Shown in pieces: positions 4,749 through 6,592 of a stretch of 6,592 nucleotides of DNA. The stretch covers positions 1 to 6,592 of the forward strand of contig JAOACN010000301.1 in NCBI GenBank assembly GCA_026417815.1, written 5' to 3'. A program made the translations under genes and the position numbers. The notes beneath the pieces are model-generated. The model saw only the letters and a program-made list of their open reading frames with translations, made no database searches and had not been told where the DNA came from. The DNA comes from Chloroflexaceae bacterium (GTDB lineage: Bacteria > Chloroflexota > Chloroflexia > Chloroflexales > Chloroflexaceae). Numbering within the stretch: the first letter of the stretch is position 1; each line of letters begins with the position of its first letter.

Positions 4749-5654
4749 ATGACCTTTGAGGAACAGCTTGCCCGGCTCGGCGACCTGGAACGCCCCCTCG
4801 CCCACGCCGAACTCAAGGCCCTCTCGGACCTTGGCCCCGAAATGCTGAAGGCGTTCTGGGCGGCGTGGCGCCAGTTTCCTGCCGAACGCCGTCTGGCGAT
4901 CATCCGCGAGCTTGACGAGCTGGCGGAAGACAATGTGGATCTGGATTTCCGCGCGGTCTTTCGGGCCTGCTTGAGCGATCCCGATGCCGAGGTGCGAGCC
5001 GCGGCCATCAATGGGTTGTGGGAGGACGAGAGCCTGGCGACGATGAACCGGCTGATCGCCATGCTCGAGGACGAGGCCGGCGTGGCGCGCGCGGCGGCTA
5101 CCCTGGCCCTCGCGCGCTTCGCCTATCGTTGCCAGATCGGCGAACTTGCGGCGGCCGAGGGCGCGCGACTGCTAACAGCACTGCTGCAGACCGCCACCGA
5201 CCCCGAACAGCCCCTTGAGGTGCGCCGTCGCGCCGTGGAGGCCCTCGGCTACTTCGCTGCCTCCAAAGAGGCCCAGACGGAGATCGGCCGGGCCTATGCC
5301 CACAGCGACCTGGCCATGCGCGAGAGCGCCCTGCTGGCCATGGGGCGCTCCATGCGCCCGACCTGGTTCCCCTACATCGAACGTGAGTTGAAGAGCCCCT
5401 CGCCGGCCCTGCGCTACGAGGCCGCCCGCGCCGTCGGCGAGCTTGCCGAAGAGGGCCGCCCGCTGCTCCCCGCCCTGCTGCCGCTGGTTGACGATGACGA
5501 CATTGAGATTTCCCTGGCGGCGATCTGGGCGCTTGGGCAGGTGGGCGGTTCGAGCGCCCGGCGGGTGCTCGAACGCCTGGCCCGCTCGAAGGACCTGTCG
5601 CGCCGCCAGGCCGCCGACGAGGCGCTTGCCGAACTCTCCCTCGATGAGTTGTGA
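4749..5654 (+). CDS. HEAT-repeat protein
   Basis: The 301-aa all-helical protein has about seven HEAT-like repeats from residue 66 on, recognisable by the D-P-x-x-x-V-R-x-x-A-x-x-A-L pattern: DPDAEVRAAAINGL (77-90), EAGVARAAATLALARF (109-124), PLEVRRRAVEALGYF (155-169), DLAMRESALLAMGR (187-200), SPALRYEAARAVGELA (218-233), DIEISLAAIWALGQVG (251-266) and LSRRQAADEALAEL (283-296). Such solenoids serve as protein-binding scaffolds; in bacteria many relate to phycobilisome-lyase or PBS-type HEAT proteins, but no enzymatic motif is seen here. There is no signal peptide. ATG at 4749 is preferred, with GAGG (4739-4742) six bases upstream. GTG at 4737 would add four residues and overlap the previous stop. 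The tight spacing implies cotranscription with the 656-aa gene, which is a plausible binding partner. Confidence 0.85.
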   Translation: MTFEEQLARLGDLERPLAHAELKALSDLGPEMLKAFWAAWRQFPAERRLAIIRELDELAEDNVDLDFRAVFRACLSDPDAEVRAAAINGLWEDESLATMNRLIAMLEDEAGVARAAATLALARFAYRCQIGELAAAEGARLLTALLQTATDPEQPLEVRRRAVEALGYFAASKEAQTEIGRAYAHSDLAMRESALLAMGRSMRPTWFPYIERELKSPSPALRYEAARAVGELAEEGRPLLPALLPLVDDDDIEISLAAIWALGQVGGSSARRVLERLARSKDLSRRQAADEALAELSLDEL

Positions 5655-5699
5655 GCCACGCCGCTGTTTCGGCGCATCGCCGTTCAGATGGAAGCGTCT

Positions 5700-6506
5700 A
5701 TGCCTTTCCATTTCACCCGGCTGGATCAACTGAGCGCTCCGTACCGGTACATTTACCTCTCTCCGCACCTGGACGACGCCGCGCTCTCGTGCGGCGGCAC
5801 AATTGCCCAGCATACCACCGCGGGCACCCCCGTTCTGGTGGTCAACGTCTGCACCGGCGCCCCTCCCGCCGGCGCGCCCCTCAGCCACTTTGCCAGCCTG
5901 ATGCACCACCGCTGGAACCTGTCCGCCGAGGAGGCCATGGCCCGCCGGCTACGCGAGGATGCCGAGGCGCTCGAGATCTTGCGCGCCGACGGTCTGCACC
6001 TCGACCTGCTCGACGCAATCTATCGCATGCCGGAAGCGTATACCAGTGATGACACGCTGTTTGGCCCGGTGGCGGAGGGTGACCGGCTGGCCGCGGATGT
6101 GCAGGCGCGCCTCGAGGCCCTGATCGCCCGCTTCCCCGACGCGGTGATCTACGCGCCCCTGGGGGTGGGGCGCCACGTCGATCATCTGGCAACCTTTGCG
6201 GCCGCTCTGGGCCTCAGCCGCAACGGCGCCAGCGTGGCCTTCTATGAGGATTTTCCCTACGTGTGCGGTGAACAGGCCCTCACCCGCCGCCTCGCTGAAC
6301 TGGGAGGCCCCGACCGCTTCCTGCCCCTCGTCACCAGTATTGACGCCACCCTCACCCGCAAGATCGGGGCGATTGAAGCGTATACCAGCCAGCTCGATGT
6401 GCTCTTTGGCGGCGCCGCCGCCATGGCCCGGACCGTGCGCGACTATGCGGCGCGGGTTTCCCCCGACGCCGGCGCCTACGGTGAGCGCATCTGGATGTTC
6501 AGGTGA
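5700..6506 (+). CDS. PIG-L / LmbE-family deacetylase
   Basis: The 268-aa protein has the family's metal-binding signatures: SPHLDDAALSCGG (21-33, with His23, Asp25 and Asp26) and GRHVDHLA (157-164, His159 and His162). The first lies after a hydrophobic strand (YRYIYL) and the second after another (AVIYAPLGVG), as in the Rossmann-like fold of this family. Members are zinc-dependent and remove acetyl groups from N-acetylglucosamine-type substrates, for example in mycothiol, bacillithiol or lipopolysaccharide and glycolipid pathways. The exact substrate cannot be deduced, and no glycosyltransferase or thiol-synthesis gene is adjacent. There is no signal peptide, so it is cytoplasmic. ATG at 5700 is preferred because GGAAG (5690-5694) lies five bases upstream; ATG at 5688 is in frame but has no ribosome binding site. 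It follows the HEAT gene by 45 bases in the same direction and is probably the last gene of the operon in this window. Confidence 0.9.
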   Translation: MPFHFTRLDQLSAPYRYIYLSPHLDDAALSCGGTIAQHTTAGTPVLVVNVCTGAPPAGAPLSHFASLMHHRWNLSAEEAMARRLREDAEALEILRADGLHLDLLDAIYRMPEAYTSDDTLFGPVAEGDRLAADVQARLEALIARFPDAVIYAPLGVGRHVDHLATFAAALGLSRNGASVAFYEDFPYVCGEQALTRRLAELGGPDRFLPLVTSIDATLTRKIGAIEAYTSQLDVLFGGAAAMARTVRDYAARVSPDAGAYGERIWMFR

Positions 6507-6520
6507 CCGTATTGGTCGGT

Positions 6521-6592
6521 GGAGGTGTAGAGGTGTGGAGGTGTGGAGATGTCTTCACACCTCCACACCTCCACACCTCCACACCTCTACAC
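6521..6592. repeat. Inverted array of an 8-bp unit, running off the window end
   Basis: Four octamers of type GGAGGTGT (6521-6552, with AGAGGTGT and GGAGATGT as variants) are followed by CTTC (6553-6556) and then by the complementary unit ACACCTCC three times (6557-6580), ACACCTCT and ACAC. Because of the 8-base period it can fold in more than one register: with a 4-base CTTC loop, or as a 28-bp stem (6525-6552 with 6565-6592) having one mismatch and a 12-base loop. It begins 14 bases after the deacetylase stop codon. It may block transcription read-through, but no T tract is visible before the window ends. Confidence 0.85.

Noticed and set aside
6521..6592. Possible CRISPR array at the window end
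   Set aside because: The unit is 8 bp with no spacers and the two halves are inverted; this is a palindromic simple repeat.

Overview
The window is GC-rich bacterial DNA with every supported gene on the + strand. Codon use is strongly G/C at third positions, ribosome binding sites are purine-rich, and spacing is tight. The gene mix is a lamin-tail-domain surface protein with a Pro/Thr-rich stalk, a ROK protein, a HEAT-repeat protein and a PIG-L deacetylase, set among GC-palindromic intergenic repeats. This suggests a filamentous member of the Chloroflexota (Chloroflexus/Roseiflexus-like). That assignment is inference from gene content and style, not from a marker gene.

Layout. (1) 1-935: the 3' end of a gene that starts before the window. 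It encodes PTRTPS hexapeptide repeats, a lamin-tail domain, a long Pro/Ala-rich spacer and a C-terminal membrane helix. Its stop codon lies inside a perfect extended -10 promoter (TGT-TATAAT, 928-936). (2) 937-1120: a hairpin-rich leader in front of a ROK-family gene (1121-2089). The protein keeps the catalytic Asp but has lost the cysteines of the usual zinc loop. (3) 2090-2623: 534 bases without a convincing gene but full of structure: a perfect 14-bp hairpin, a MITE-like element with 11-bp inverted ends and near-identical 8-bp flanking direct repeats, two similar extended -10 promoters, and two leader hairpins. (4) 2624-6506: a tight cluster, probably one operon: a 49-aa small protein, a 656-aa multidomain protein of unknown function (ATGA overlap with the small gene), a 301-aa HEAT-repeat protein, and a 268-aa PIG-L/LmbE-type deacetylase. 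(5) 6521-6592: an inverted array of an 8-bp unit that runs off the window end.

How the genes fit together. The first gene is a surface-anchored protein. The ROK gene seems to be its own transcription unit. In the downstream cluster the first two genes look translationally coupled. The large protein has segments resembling winged helices, and the HEAT protein is a likely protein-binding scaffold, so a DNA- or protein-assembly role is plausible but unproven. The deacetylase may simply share the transcript. I see no defence system, CRISPR array, RNA gene or phage module. The least ordinary items are the MITE-like insertion, the uncharacterised 49-aa/656-aa/HEAT cluster and the zinc-loop-less ROK protein.
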